DNA from: a virus
Length of the DNA stretch: 36,198 nucleotides
IMG/VR virus record: IMGVR_UViG_3300025141_000331
Span: 1-36,198 of that record
Reading direction: 5' to 3' (one strand)
The notes beneath the pieces were generated by a model that did no database searches, was not told where the DNA came from, and worked only from the letters and a program-made list of their open reading frames with translations. The stretch's first letter is position 1. The number at the start of each line of letters is the position of its first letter. Shown one piece after another: positions 8,945 through 16,611 of the stretch. A program made the position numbers and the translations under genes.

Positions 8945-8957
8945 GATGTTGTATTAT
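8929..8957 (+). promoter_or_regulatory. sigma70-type promoter for DNA polymerase
   Basis: TTGACT (8929-8934), 17 bp, TATTAT (8952-8957), followed by AGGAGG (about 8973-8978) and the polymerase ATG at 8984. This is the clearest promoter of the replication block. Confidence 0.75.
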
Positions 8958-8983
8958 GTATATAGCTTTTGTAGGAGGACTAT

Positions 8984-11900
8984 ATGACAGAGCGAGTTAA
9001 AAGTAAAATACCTTTCGTGGGACTGCACGCACACAGCGTTGCCGGTTCCCCTTTCGACGGATTTGGATATCCGCAAGAACACATGGACTTCGCATATGAA
9101 AATGGATGCGATGCGCTCGCTTTGACAGACCATGGCAACATGAATGGATTCTCTTACCAGCTACTTCATTTGAAGAAGATGAAAGAAGAAGGTAAGAAAT
9201 TTAAAGCTATCTTCGGCATTGAGGCATATTTCACGACTTCCGTAAAGGATTGGAAGGAGGCATATGAAAAGGCCAAGGCAGATAAAAAAGCAGCCAAAAG
9301 CTTGGAGAAGGACGACGGCAAGATGTCCGTTGAAAATGAAGGTGCCTCTAAGACAGCAGATACCGGCATCCTTAAACGCCGGCGACATCTTGTATTGCTC
9401 GCTCAAAACCAGACAGGACTCAATAACATTTTCAAGATGGTTTCAGAGTCATACCAGGGTGACAACTATTACAGGTACCCACGAGTCGACTATGATCTGC
9501 TGGAGAAGTATAGCGAGGGCGTTATTGCTAGCTCCGCTTGTCTTGGCGGTGTATACGCCGGTAACTATTGGGAGAATCGCGAACAAGGCGAAGAGGCTGT
9601 TCTCGATGCTATGCGGGAGACTACCAGAAGAATGATTTCTATCTTCGGAGAGAGATGGTTCGGAGAGCTACAATGGAATAACGTACCGGAGCAGCACACA
9701 CTAAACAAGTACATTGTACAGATGAAAGAAGAGTTTGGTATCAAGCTAATCTCTACGGCAGACAGCCACTATCCGAGCGCAGACGCGTGGAAGTATAGAG
9801 AACTATACAAGAGGCTTGGATGGATTGGCAGGTCCTCTTCTCGGCCTGATTATATGACAGACGAGCTACCAATCTCCGTTGACGAGATCGGTTATGAACT
9901 GTACCCTAAGAACGGCGACCAGATGTGGGAGAGTTACGAGAAGTATTCTGAAGAAGTTGGCGTAGAGTATGACAAAACCTTAGTCATGGACTCCATTACA
10001 AACACTCATTGGATCGCCCATGAGCTTATAGATGACTTCATACCTGATACTACGGTACGACTTCCCGAGTTTGTTGTACCGCCAGATTCGACTGCAGACG
10101 AAGCATTGCGCAAGTTTTCTTTTGAAGGCATGAAGAACTTAGGCTTAGTTCACAGGAAAGATTACATTGCAAGATTAGAGACTGAGCTAGATGTCATTGC
10201 AGACAGAGGCTTCAGCAAGTACTTCTTGACAATGAAAGCGGTGGCAGACAAATCCAATGAAGTGATGCTCACAGGCCCGGGCCGCGGCTCTGCAGCTGGC
10301 TCCCTTGTGGCTTACGTACTCAAGATTACGCAGGTAGACCCAATTAAGCACGGACTACTATTCGAGAGATTCTTGCGTAAGGACGCCACAGATTATCCAG
10401 ATATTGATTTTGATGTCGCAGAGCCGATGGAGATTAAAGAGTATCTCATGGACGAGTGGGGAGAAACCACTGTTGTACCGATCTCTAACTTCAACACTTT
10501 GCAGTTGCGTTCTTTGATCAAGGATATCTCTAAGTTTTATGAGGTACCTTTTCCTGAAGTAAACTCCGTAACATCGAGGATGATCCACGAGGCTACTCCC
10601 GAAGCAAAGAAGAAACACGGCATCAAGAGCGGTGTATATATCCCGACCTTCGAAGAGGTGATAGAATACTCTGTAAGCCTGCGAGGGTTCTTTGTTAAGT
10701 ACCCAGATATCAAGACGCACGTTGAAGCCCTCTACGGCCAGGTACGAGCAGTTAGCCGGCATGCCGGAGGTGTAGTGATTGGTGAAGACCTAGATCGCCA
10801 CATGCCTCTCATCCAAAGCGGAGGCGTACTGCAGACGCCATGGTCTGAGGGCCAAAACGTTCGCCATCTTGAGCCGCTAGGCTTCATCAAGTTTGATGTT
10901 CTCGGTCTCTCTACACTTCGCATGATCGAGAGTGCCGTAGGTCATATTCTCAAGAGACATTACAATGTCGAAGAGCCTACTTACGAGCAGATTAGAAAGT
11001 TCTATGATAAGAAGCTTCACCCTGAAGTTTTAGATCTGGACGACAAAGAGGTATACAAGAATATCTTTCAAGCAGGAAAGTTTGCAGGCATATTCCAGTT
11101 TACTCAGAAAGGAGCGCAGAACTTCTGCAGACGCGCGCAGCCAGATAATATCATCGACCTGTCCGCTATCACTAGTATTTATCGCCCAGGCCCGTTGGGT
11201 GCTAAAGTGGATAAATCTTATGTTAAAGCTAAGAGTAACCCAGAAGATATACATTACTTGCACCCCATTGTGGAGTCGGTGACAAGGGAGACATACGGAT
11301 TCTTGATCTTCCAGGAGCAGATCGCATTGCTAGCCCACAAGCTAGGTAAAGGCATCTCACTGGACGAGGCGAATCTGCTCCGCAAGCTGCTTACAAAGAA
11401 GGGCACTGGGAAGGGCGCGCGAGATAAGAAGAAGATTGAAACTAAGTTTATTCAAGGCTGCAAGGAGAAAGGAATTGATGAAACGTCGGCAAGACAACTA
11501 TGGCAAAACTTCGAATATTTCTCTGGCTATGGTTTTAATAAGTCTCACGCTGTTTCTTATAGCATACTCAGCTTTCAGTGCGCATGGCTGCTTAACTATT
11601 ATCCCGCAGAGTGGATGGCAGCTTTTCTAGACAAAGAACCAGAGGGAAGGAAAGAGGAGGCCATTAGTATTGCCAAACAAGCAGGCTTCGATATCAGAGC
11701 GCTAGACATTAATACTTCCGGCGTTCAGTGGGAGATCAGCGAGGATGGCACCACACTCATTCAGCCCCTTACATCAATTAAGGGATTGGGCGAGGCTGCT
11801 ACTGCTCAGATTTTATCAAACCGTCCGTTTGAAGATGCAGAAAGCTTTCTCTTTAGCGAAGAGATTGTGTACTCGAAGCTGAACAAGAAGGCACTTGATG

Positions 11901-12421
11901 TTCTGTGCCGCTCTGGCGCAATGGATTGCTTAATAGATAGTAGATTCACAGGCGGTAAGCACTTCTGGTCTGCCATGGCAATCGACAGGCCAAAGAACCT
12001 TAAGAAGTTCCACGAGAACATAGAGATGTATGCTCCAGAGGGTGACTTCACCGATGAGGAGAAGATTGAATACTTTTCTTCACTAACGGGCATCTTTCCT
12101 ATTGACATGGTGGTAGATAAAGAGGTACAATCTAAGTTAAATGATTATTGTGTCCCGCCCATTGGAGAATGGGACAATGATTTGGGAGTAGCATGGTTTA
12201 TTCCGAGAGAAGTAATCAAGAAGAAAACAAAGAATGGAAAGTCATATTGGATTGTAAGAGTGATTGACACAACGTCAGCGATAACAAGCATCAAATGTTG
12301 GGGTGTTAAAGAGAAAGATACCATTCACTTGAATCGTCCGTACATGGGCAAGCTTGACTATAACGATCAGTGGGGCTTTTCAACCAGATCAATGTATTAC
12401 AACTTTAGATTATTAGGATAA
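8984..12421 (+). CDS. dnaE: DNA polymerase III alpha subunit (family C), with PHP domain
   Basis: Replicative polymerase of bacterial type, 1145 residues, close to full DnaE length. The N-terminal PHP domain keeps a full-looking metal set: H15, H17, D25, D49/H50 (TDHGNM), E80, H135, C186 (SSACLGG), D260 and H262 (ADSHY). In DnaE proteins that retain these residues PHP can have 3'-5' exonuclease activity. The palm shows GPGRGSAAGS (431-440) and the catalytic Asps D473/D475 in PDIDFD, with the third, D638, in KFDVLGL. GYGFNKSHAVSY is the conserved finger motif. A C-terminal OB-fold lies at about 1055-1140. No separate epsilon exonuclease or clamp gene is seen in the window, and I could not pick out a clamp-binding motif. 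Confidence 0.95.
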   Translation: MTERVKSKIPFVGLHAHSVAGSPFDGFGYPQEHMDFAYENGCDALALTDHGNMNGFSYQLLHLKKMKEEGKKFKAIFGIEAYFTTSVKDWKEAYEKAKADKKAAKSLEKDDGKMSVENEGASKTADTGILKRRRHLVLLAQNQTGLNNIFKMVSESYQGDNYYRYPRVDYDLLEKYSEGVIASSACLGGVYAGNYWENREQGEEAVLDAMRETTRRMISIFGERWFGELQWNNVPEQHTLNKYIVQMKEEFGIKLISTADSHYPSADAWKYRELYKRLGWIGRSSSRPDYMTDELPISVDEIGYELYPKNGDQMWESYEKYSEEVGVEYDKTLVMDSITNTHWIAHELIDDFIPDTTVRLPEFVVPPDSTADEALRKFSFEGMKNLGLVHRKDYIARLETELDVIADRGFSKYFLTMKAVADKSNEVMLTGPGRGSAAGSLVAYVLKITQVDPIKHGLLFERFLRKDATDYPDIDFDVAEPMEIKEYLMDEWGETTVVPISNFNTLQLRSLIKDISKFYEVPFPEVNSVTSRMIHEATPEAKKKHGIKSGVYIPTFEEVIEYSVSLRGFFVKYPDIKTHVEALYGQVRAVSRHAGGVVIGEDLDRHMPLIQSGGVLQTPWSEGQNVRHLEPLGFIKFDVLGLSTLRMIESAVGHILKRHYNVEEPTYEQIRKFYDKKLHPEVLDLDDKEVYKNIFQAGKFAGIFQFTQKGAQNFCRRAQPDNIIDLSAITSIYRPGPLGAKVDKSYVKAKSNPEDIHYLHPIVESVTRETYGFLIFQEQIALLAHKLGKGISLDEANLLRKLLTKKGTGKGARDKKKIETKFIQGCKEKGIDETSARQLWQNFEYFSGYGFNKSHAVSYSILSFQCAWLLNYYPAEWMAAFLDKEPEGRKEEAISIAKQAGFDIRALDINTSGVQWEISEDGTTLIQPLTSIKGLGEAATAQILSNRPFEDAESFLFSEEIVYSKLNKKALDVLCRSGAMDCLIDSRFTGGKHFWSAMAIDRPKNLKKFHENIEMYAPEGDFTDEEKIEYFSSLTGIFPIDMVVDKEVQSKLNDYCVPPIGEWDNDLGVAWFIPREVIKKKTKNGKSYWIVRVIDTTSAITSIKCWGVKEKDTIHLNRPYMGKLDYNDQWGFSTRSMYYNFRLLG

Positions 12422-12425
12422 TAAA

Positions 12426-13013
12426 ATGACAAAAGAATTTATAATTGAAAGCAAAAAATATGGCAACCACACGGTTCTAGTCGATGAAGAAGACTGGGAT
12501 AAGATCAAGAATCATACTTGGAGACTGCATTATGATACGACCAGGGATCGCTTAAGCTCAGTCCGGACAAATGTTATTCGAGAGCCAAGAGAACGACGCA
12601 CGCCTCAAACGAAAGACAGCCCCCGCGGCCGCGCGGGCACCTTGCGTGGATTTAAAGAAATAGAGGTGAGACTTCATAATCTTATCTTAGATCACGTCAC
12701 GCGTGAAAGTAAACTAGTCGTAGATCATATCAACGGTAATGTTTTAGACAACAGGAAATGCAATTTACGAGTTTGTACCCACGCCGAGAATATCAGAAAC
12801 GTTGAAAAGAAAAGAAAGAACAACACATCAGGATATATCGGCGTTTCCAAAAGTGGAAATAGATGGTGCGCAAAGATCGCCATGGCCGGCAAGCAGATTC
12901 ACGTCGGCTCATTTGGATCTAAAGAAGAAGCGGCCCGAGCACGAGATTTGAAAGCTATCGAGCTTCACGGAGAGTTTGCCAGCCTTAACTTCCCAAGAGA
13001 AGAATACAAATAA
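12426..13013 (+). CDS. freestanding HNH homing endonuclease with AP2 DNA-binding domain
   Basis: A selfish DNA endonuclease. HNH core: the first His pair region RLHNLILDH (82-90), then VVDHINGNVLDNR (98-110) with the HN residues, and NLRVCTHAENIRN. The C-terminal AP2 domain (about 135-190) has SGYIGVSKSGNRWCAKI and GSFGSKEEAARARD. Length 195 is standard for phage HNH-AP2 proteins. It starts four bases after the polymerase stop, a typical landing site next to a conserved replication gene. Its stop overlaps the next start by one base. It is not inserted inside another gene here, so no intron is implied. Confidence 0.9.
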   Translation: MTKEFIIESKKYGNHTVLVDEEDWDKIKNHTWRLHYDTTRDRLSSVRTNVIREPRERRTPQTKDSPRGRAGTLRGFKEIEVRLHNLILDHVTRESKLVVDHINGNVLDNRKCNLRVCTHAENIRNVEKKRKNNTSGYIGVSKSGNRWCAKIAMAGKQIHVGSFGSKEEAARARDLKAIELHGEFASLNFPREEYK

Positions 13014-13282
13014 TGGGAAGCTTAAAAAGAAAGATGGCTCGCAATAAAGCCAAACAAGCAAAGAAAGACTTAAAACAAAAAGTTGGCTTGTTCGATAAAC
13101 TTGAAGATGAATGTCTAGTTTGTGAAAAGCCATTCGATAAGAAGTCGAAAGAGGATGTTACAAGTTGGTTTGTAACTGTCAGAGAAGAACAAGGTGTAGT
13201 GAATCTATACTGTCCCGAGTGCTGGGATACAGCACAAAAAGTAATAGAAGAATTTAGCAATAGAGGTAACAATGATTCTTGA
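13013..13282 (+). CDS. small zinc-ribbon protein
   Basis: An 89-residue protein with a basic N-terminal helix (KRKMARNKAKQAKK) and a CxxC (CLVC, 34-37) paired with CPEC (67-70), a likely zinc ribbon. The spacing and YCPECW end resemble small phage zinc-ribbon proteins of unknown role. The ATG overlaps the stop of the homing endonuclease by one base and its end overlaps dUTPase by 11 bases, placing it in the nucleotide-metabolism operon. Nucleic-acid binding is likely but not proven. Confidence 0.75.
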   Translation: MGSLKRKMARNKAKQAKKDLKQKVGLFDKLEDECLVCEKPFDKKSKEDVTSWFVTVREEQGVVNLYCPECWDTAQKVIEEFSNRGNNDS

Positions 13283-13814
13283 ATTTATGAAGACTAGAGA
13301 GACAGCAAAGTCTCCGGAACGAGCAAACCCTAGTGATGCAGGCTTAGATGTTTTCTTCTGTCCAGAAGATAGAGAGTCTGTAAAGCTCAAGAGAGGGGAA
13401 AATAAACTATTCCAAACTGGTTTAAAGTTCGGTGTACCACACGGATACATGCTTCAGGTTATGAATAGATCTGGTATGGCCGCTAAGAGATCGCTTGTTG
13501 TCGGCGCGCACTGTATTGATAGCGGATACGACGGAGAAGTGTTTATAGATTTGCATAATATAGGCATTAGTGATGTAGATCTTCGACCCGGAGACAAGAT
13601 TGCCCAAGTCGTACTAGTACCAGTTGTCCACTTTCGGACTATGGAAAAGGAAAAAGGGTCGTTATATGATGATTCAATAAGCATGTCGAATCGAGGCTCC
13701 GGAGCGCTAGGTTCTACAGACAAGCCTCAACAGGTATCAACTGCGGACTTGCACATGAGAGACCGCAATATCGGCAAACTCGTTGCAGAAGGCTGGGAAC
13801 CTAATGGTTTTTAA
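13272..13814 (+). CDS. dut: dUTP diphosphatase
   Basis: Hydrolyses dUTP to dUMP, keeping uracil out of phage DNA and supplying thymidylate synthesis. All five trimeric dUTPase motifs are visible: I SDAGLDV (21-27), II MNRSGMA (64-70), III HCIDSGYDGEV (80-90, catalytic D83), IV GDKIAQVVLVP (107-117) and V NRGSGALGSTD (140-150). A C-terminal extension of about 30 residues follows motif V and is not typical of short dUTPases. It overlaps the zinc-ribbon gene by 11 bases. Confidence 0.93.
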   Translation: MILEFMKTRETAKSPERANPSDAGLDVFFCPEDRESVKLKRGENKLFQTGLKFGVPHGYMLQVMNRSGMAAKRSLVVGAHCIDSGYDGEVFIDLHNIGISDVDLRPGDKIAQVVLVPVVHFRTMEKEKGSLYDDSISMSNRGSGALGSTDKPQQVSTADLHMRDRNIGKLVAEGWEPNGF

Positions 13815-13816
13815 GT

Positions 13817-14143
13817 ATGGCAAAAGTATTCTTTCCTTTATGCAAGAGGCACCTGAAGGAATACGGAACCGTTCGTGACTCTAGATCCTATAATAAGGTA
13901 GCTATTGAAACTTGTGAGGAATGTGTGAAAGAACAAAAAGAATTGGTTGATCATCCCGATCATTATAACAAGGGTATTGAAGTGATAGATTTTATAGAAT
14001 CTTGGGAAATGGACTTCAATACAGGTAATGCGATTAAGTATCTTTCCAGGCACAAGTATAAGGACAACCCACTTGAGGACCTAAACAAAGCTAAGTGGTA
14101 TATAGAGAGATTGATTCAAAAATTACAGGAGAATCATAAATGA
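13817..14143 (+). CDS. DUF3310-family protein
   Basis: A 108-residue protein. The second half carries the DUF3310 (SaV-like) signature: DHPDHYNKGIEVIDFIES, then GNAIKYLSRHKYKDNP and EDLNKAKWYIERLI. An N-terminal part with two Cys pairs (C9 with His12, and C33/C36) is extra and may bind a metal. DUF3310 proteins are common in phages beside nucleotide-metabolism genes and have been annotated as nucleotide kinases, but their activity is not established. It overlaps the next gene by four bases (ATGA). Confidence 0.85.
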   Translation: MAKVFFPLCKRHLKEYGTVRDSRSYNKVAIETCEECVKEQKELVDHPDHYNKGIEVIDFIESWEMDFNTGNAIKYLSRHKYKDNPLEDLNKAKWYIERLIQKLQENHK

Positions 14144-15186
14144 TAAAATCTTTAGATAACGATTATTCAAAACCAAAAAAGACACTCTCTTTCGACGACG
14201 TATTGTTAGTGCCGAGGTACAGCGATATAAAAAGTAGAAAAGAAGTGGATACTTCTAATTCTCTAGACGACAAAAGAAGTTTCAACTTGCCTATTATATC
14301 CAGCCCCATGGACACAATAACCGAAGCTAACATGGCCACCGCGATGCATCAAGCTGGAGGTTTTGGAATTGTACATAGGTATAATTCGATAGAAGAACAA
14401 GCTATTGTCTTGTCAGAGATCGCGGGCACCCGCGCCGCGGCTATTGGAATGACTGGGGACTATATTGAGCGAGCGCTCTATTTATATAACACATGCAACG
14501 TTGACATATTATGCATAGACGTTGCCCATGGTCACCATATCATGATGGAAAGGTGTATTAAATCATTGAAGGATAGATTATCAAATGACGTACATATTAT
14601 GGCTGGCAACGTAGCTACCCTAGAGGCATTCGACGATCTGGCCCTCTGGGGAGCGGACAGTATTAGAGTTGGTATCGGTGGTGGAAGCATATGCTCAACT
14701 AGGCTAGTGTCTGGCCATGGCGTGCCAACTTTACAAAGCATATTAGACTGTACCAAGACGAGCCATGGCGCAAAGATTATAGCTGACGGAGGGATCAAGA
14801 CATCCGGAGATATAGTCAAAGCCTATGCAGCCGGCGCCGATTTTGTGATGGTTGGTTCTCTGCTTTCCGGAACGAAAGAAACTCCCGGAGAGGTATTTAG
14901 CAACGCAGATGGAAAGAAGTATAAAGTCTATCGAGGCATGGCTTCGTCTGCAGCACAAAATGATTGGAGAGCTAAGTCGTCTACTCCGGAGGGAGTGTCT
15001 ACAACCGTCCCTTACAAGGGGAAGGTCCAAAATATATTAGACGACCTCCGCGGCGGCATAAAAAGTGGATTTTCATATTCCGGCGCAAGAAATATTGTAG
15101 AGTTTCAGAATAAATGTGAATTCGCACAGCAAACAAATGCTGGACAAATAGAAAGTTCCACCCACATTATGAGGAGAAGAAAATGA
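14140..15186 (+). CDS. IMP dehydrogenase / GMP reductase family enzyme (no CBS domains)
   Basis: A (beta/alpha)8 purine enzyme, 348 residues. The core begins LSFDDVLLVP (16-25), and the catalytic Cys loop is GGGSICSTRLVSGHGVP (180-196, C185). KIIADGGIKTSGD and ADFVMVGSLLSG bind the nucleotide. The C-terminal NAGQIESSTH resembles the K+-site AG..ES..H of IMPDH. The CBS pair of cellular GuaB is missing. The flap after YRGMASSA is short and reads NDWRAKSSTPEG, lacking the Arg-Tyr dyad of IMPDH and closer to GMP reductase. So it could make XMP from IMP or IMP from GMP. A PurA-like enzyme is at 24863. Confidence 0.88.
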   Translation: MIKSLDNDYSKPKKTLSFDDVLLVPRYSDIKSRKEVDTSNSLDDKRSFNLPIISSPMDTITEANMATAMHQAGGFGIVHRYNSIEEQAIVLSEIAGTRAAAIGMTGDYIERALYLYNTCNVDILCIDVAHGHHIMMERCIKSLKDRLSNDVHIMAGNVATLEAFDDLALWGADSIRVGIGGGSICSTRLVSGHGVPTLQSILDCTKTSHGAKIIADGGIKTSGDIVKAYAAGADFVMVGSLLSGTKETPGEVFSNADGKKYKVYRGMASSAAQNDWRAKSSTPEGVSTTVPYKGKVQNILDDLRGGIKSGFSYSGARNIVEFQNKCEFAQQTNAGQIESSTHIMRRRK

Positions 15187-15524
15187 AAAAACCACCTGTA
15201 CCAAATCCAAGAGAAAGAAAAAAGTTTATGTTCTATGATTCTCATAAGAGACAAGCAGACCTAAGAACCAGACTTAAATATGATGGTATGAACCAATCAC
15301 AGTTTTTTAGAGCTATGATTACAGGTTACTTAGAGAAGGACGATCTAATCTTGAAATATATTGATGATTTTAAAGAACAATATGAATTACAGGGTAAGAA
15401 CAAAAGGGCTAAAAATAAAAAACTTATAGAAGAAGGCAAGAAAATTGAAAAACAATATAGTCTTGATAGTGAAGATCTAGAGAATATCTTCGACGTATTG
15501 GCGGAGGAACACCCTGACCTATGA
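15183..15524 (+). CDS. hypothetical protein, possible ribbon-helix-helix regulator
   Basis: A 113-residue basic, helical protein overlapping the preceding gene by four bases (ATGA). KKFMFYDSHKRQADLRTRL then MNQSQFFRAMITGYLE has the order strand, helix, turn, helix expected of a ribbon-helix-helix (CopG/Arc) protein, followed by a lysine-rich coiled-coil-like tail. The assignment is tentative. It stands directly before the sigma-like gene, so a regulatory role would fit. Confidence 0.65.
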   Translation: MKKPPVPNPRERKKFMFYDSHKRQADLRTRLKYDGMNQSQFFRAMITGYLEKDDLILKYIDDFKEQYELQGKNKRAKNKKLIEEGKKIEKQYSLDSEDLENIFDVLAEEHPDL

Positions 15525-15757
15525 ACTGTTTAGAGAAATGTAGAAAAGCAAAAACCCCATGCCAGAATAAGGACTGCAGATTGTGGGTCGATTTTGGTCC
15601 GGACTTGAACTGTGTAAACGAGACAGTAACAAATAATGGAGCGTTAACTTTAAGAGAAGTCGCTAAAAGATTAAATGTAAGTTTCGTTAGAGTGAAACAG
15701 ATAGAAGATAAGGCTTTGAAAAAATTAACAGATTTTGCAAATAAGTTGGATTTTTAA
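15521..15757 (+). CDS. sigma region-4-like HTH mini-protein with N-terminal Cys motif
   Basis: A 78-residue protein. The C-terminal half (about 42-69, LTLREVAKRLNVSF then VRVKQIEDKALKKL) is nearly a textbook sigma70 region 4.2, the helix-turn-helix that reads the -35 box. No region 2 or 3 is present, so it cannot be a complete sigma factor. The N-terminus has Cys at 3, 7, 14, 19 and 31, possibly binding zinc. It overlaps the previous gene by four bases. Small proteins of this kind are annotated in phages as sigma factors or regulators; this one could redirect -35 recognition (see the CTTAAT promoters). Confidence 0.8.
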   Translation: MNCLEKCRKAKTPCQNKDCRLWVDFGPDLNCVNETVTNNGALTLREVAKRLNVSFVRVKQIEDKALKKLTDFANKLDF

Positions 15758-15801
15758 TACCTTTTTAAAAAAATAACGACTATTTATATATTGGATAGTG
15801 T

Positions 15802-15807
15802 TATAGT
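15802..15807 (+). promoter_or_regulatory. possible -10 element for the acidic protein gene
   Basis: TATAGT at 15802-15807, preceded by AGTGT and followed about 20 bases later by AAGGAG and the ATG at 15835. No good -35 box sits 17 bp upstream (ACTATT). Weak candidate; the 77-base gap 15758-15834 is otherwise A+T-rich without a clear terminator. Confidence 0.3.
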
Positions 15808-15834
15808 CTTTATAAAGCACAAGGAGAATAACAA

Positions 15835-16542
15835 ATGAAGCGTTTATTGAATGAAGACACAACTAGGAAGTTCATGAAGTTGGCTAACTTAAAGCCACAC
15901 ACCGAGAACTTTCTAGAGAAAGTACAAGAGGGAACGGGAAAAGCAGGCAATACGGCCCGGACTGATATTGCTAATAAAGCTAGCGGCCGTTGGCTCAAGG
16001 AAGAGGAAGAGGTGTCCGAGGACGCCGAGCTTACCGAGGAGAACGAAGTAACCGAGGAAGACGTTACCGAAGAGGGCCTAGGCGGCCCAGCATACGGTCG
16101 CGACGACGAGGAAGAAGCAGAGCTTGGCGACGAGCCCATGGGTGATCCTATGGACGATGCTCCACCCCTAGATGACGAGCCCATGGACGAGCCTGTCGAT
16201 GACCTAGGTGGAGATGCCGGCGGCGACTTGGATGTCACAGCAATCGTTCAAGCTGTAACCGACGCGCTCGCACAAGAGCTTGACTCCCAAGGTCACCCAG
16301 TCGACATCGACGTAGAGGGCGGCGAAGGCGGCGAGGAGTTACCTCCCGAGGAACCACTTGGTGACGAAGGCGGCGAGGAGTTACCTCCCGAGGAGCCGGC
16401 CGGAGAAGAAGAGGAGCCCGTTTTGGAGGACTTTGATTCTGCAGGCATTACCGTCGAGGAGGAACTAGACGAGGAGTATCTAAATGAGATTACTCGTAGA
16501 GTTGCACAGCGCCTACTAGAGAAGACTAAGAATAATCAATAA
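15835..16542 (+). CDS. acidic low-complexity protein, possible prohead core/scaffold-type
   Basis: A 235-residue protein. Residues 1-55 are normal (MKRLLNEDTTRKFMKLANL), about 60-205 are dominated by Glu, Asp, Gly and Pro, and a last 30-residue helix (EYLNEITRRVAQRLLEK) closes the chain. Its DNA contains a 42-base tandem repeat. An acidic body with an ordered helical C-terminus resembles phage prohead core or scaffold proteins, but no sequence motif proves this and no capsid gene is in view. AAGGAG precedes the ATG, and a strong terminator follows the stop by 23 bases. Confidence 0.8.
   Translation: MKRLLNEDTTRKFMKLANLKPHTENFLEKVQEGTGKAGNTARTDIANKASGRWLKEEEEVSEDAELTEENEVTEEDVTEEGLGGPAYGRDDEEEAELGDEPMGDPMDDAPPLDDEPMDEPVDDLGGDAGGDLDVTAIVQAVTDALAQELDSQGHPVDIDVEGGEGGEELPPEEPLGDEGGEELPPEEPAGEEEEPVLEDFDSAGITVEEELDEEYLNEITRRVAQRLLEKTKNNQ
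16324..16394 (+). repeat. 42-base tandem repeat inside acidic gene
   Basis: GAAGGCGGCGAGGAGTTACC at 16324 recurs at 16366, and identity continues through CTCCCGAGGA. The period is 42 bases (14 codons, protein motif GGEELPPEEP). In-frame slippage or duplication would change the length of the acidic tract. Confidence 0.8.
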
Positions 16543-16565
16543 AAACGCTTTAATTTGATTTTTAG

Positions 16566-16595
16566 AAAGCCCGTCCTTGACGGGCTTTTTATTTT
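16566..16595 (+). terminator. intrinsic terminator after acidic protein gene
   Basis: A perfect 10-bp stem AAAGCCCGTC (16566-16575) / GACGGGCTTT (16579-16588) with a 3-base loop is followed by a T-rich tail. It is the only strong intrinsic terminator I see in the window and also contains the -35 box of the next promoter. Confidence 0.9.
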
Positions 16596-16605
16596 GTGCT
16601 ATTAT
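16577..16605 (+). promoter_or_regulatory. promoter embedded in the terminator, predicted leaderless start
   Basis: TTGACG (16577-16582, in the terminator loop and 3' stem), 17 bp, TATTAT (16600-16605). Six bases follow before ATG 16612, so transcription would begin at or next to the start codon. Confidence 0.65.
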
Positions 16606-16611
16606 ATAGAT

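Noticed and set aside
9264-9635. Second + frame inside dnaE
   Set aside because: It is fully contained in the PHP domain coding region with no ribosome site and a composition expected of an out-of-frame reading.
10358-15030. Long minus-strand frames, e.g. 10358-10762 and 14743-15030
   Set aside because: They lie opposite strongly conserved dnaE and IMPDH-family codons, have no ribosome sites, and give no recognisable protein; all real genes here run on the + strand.
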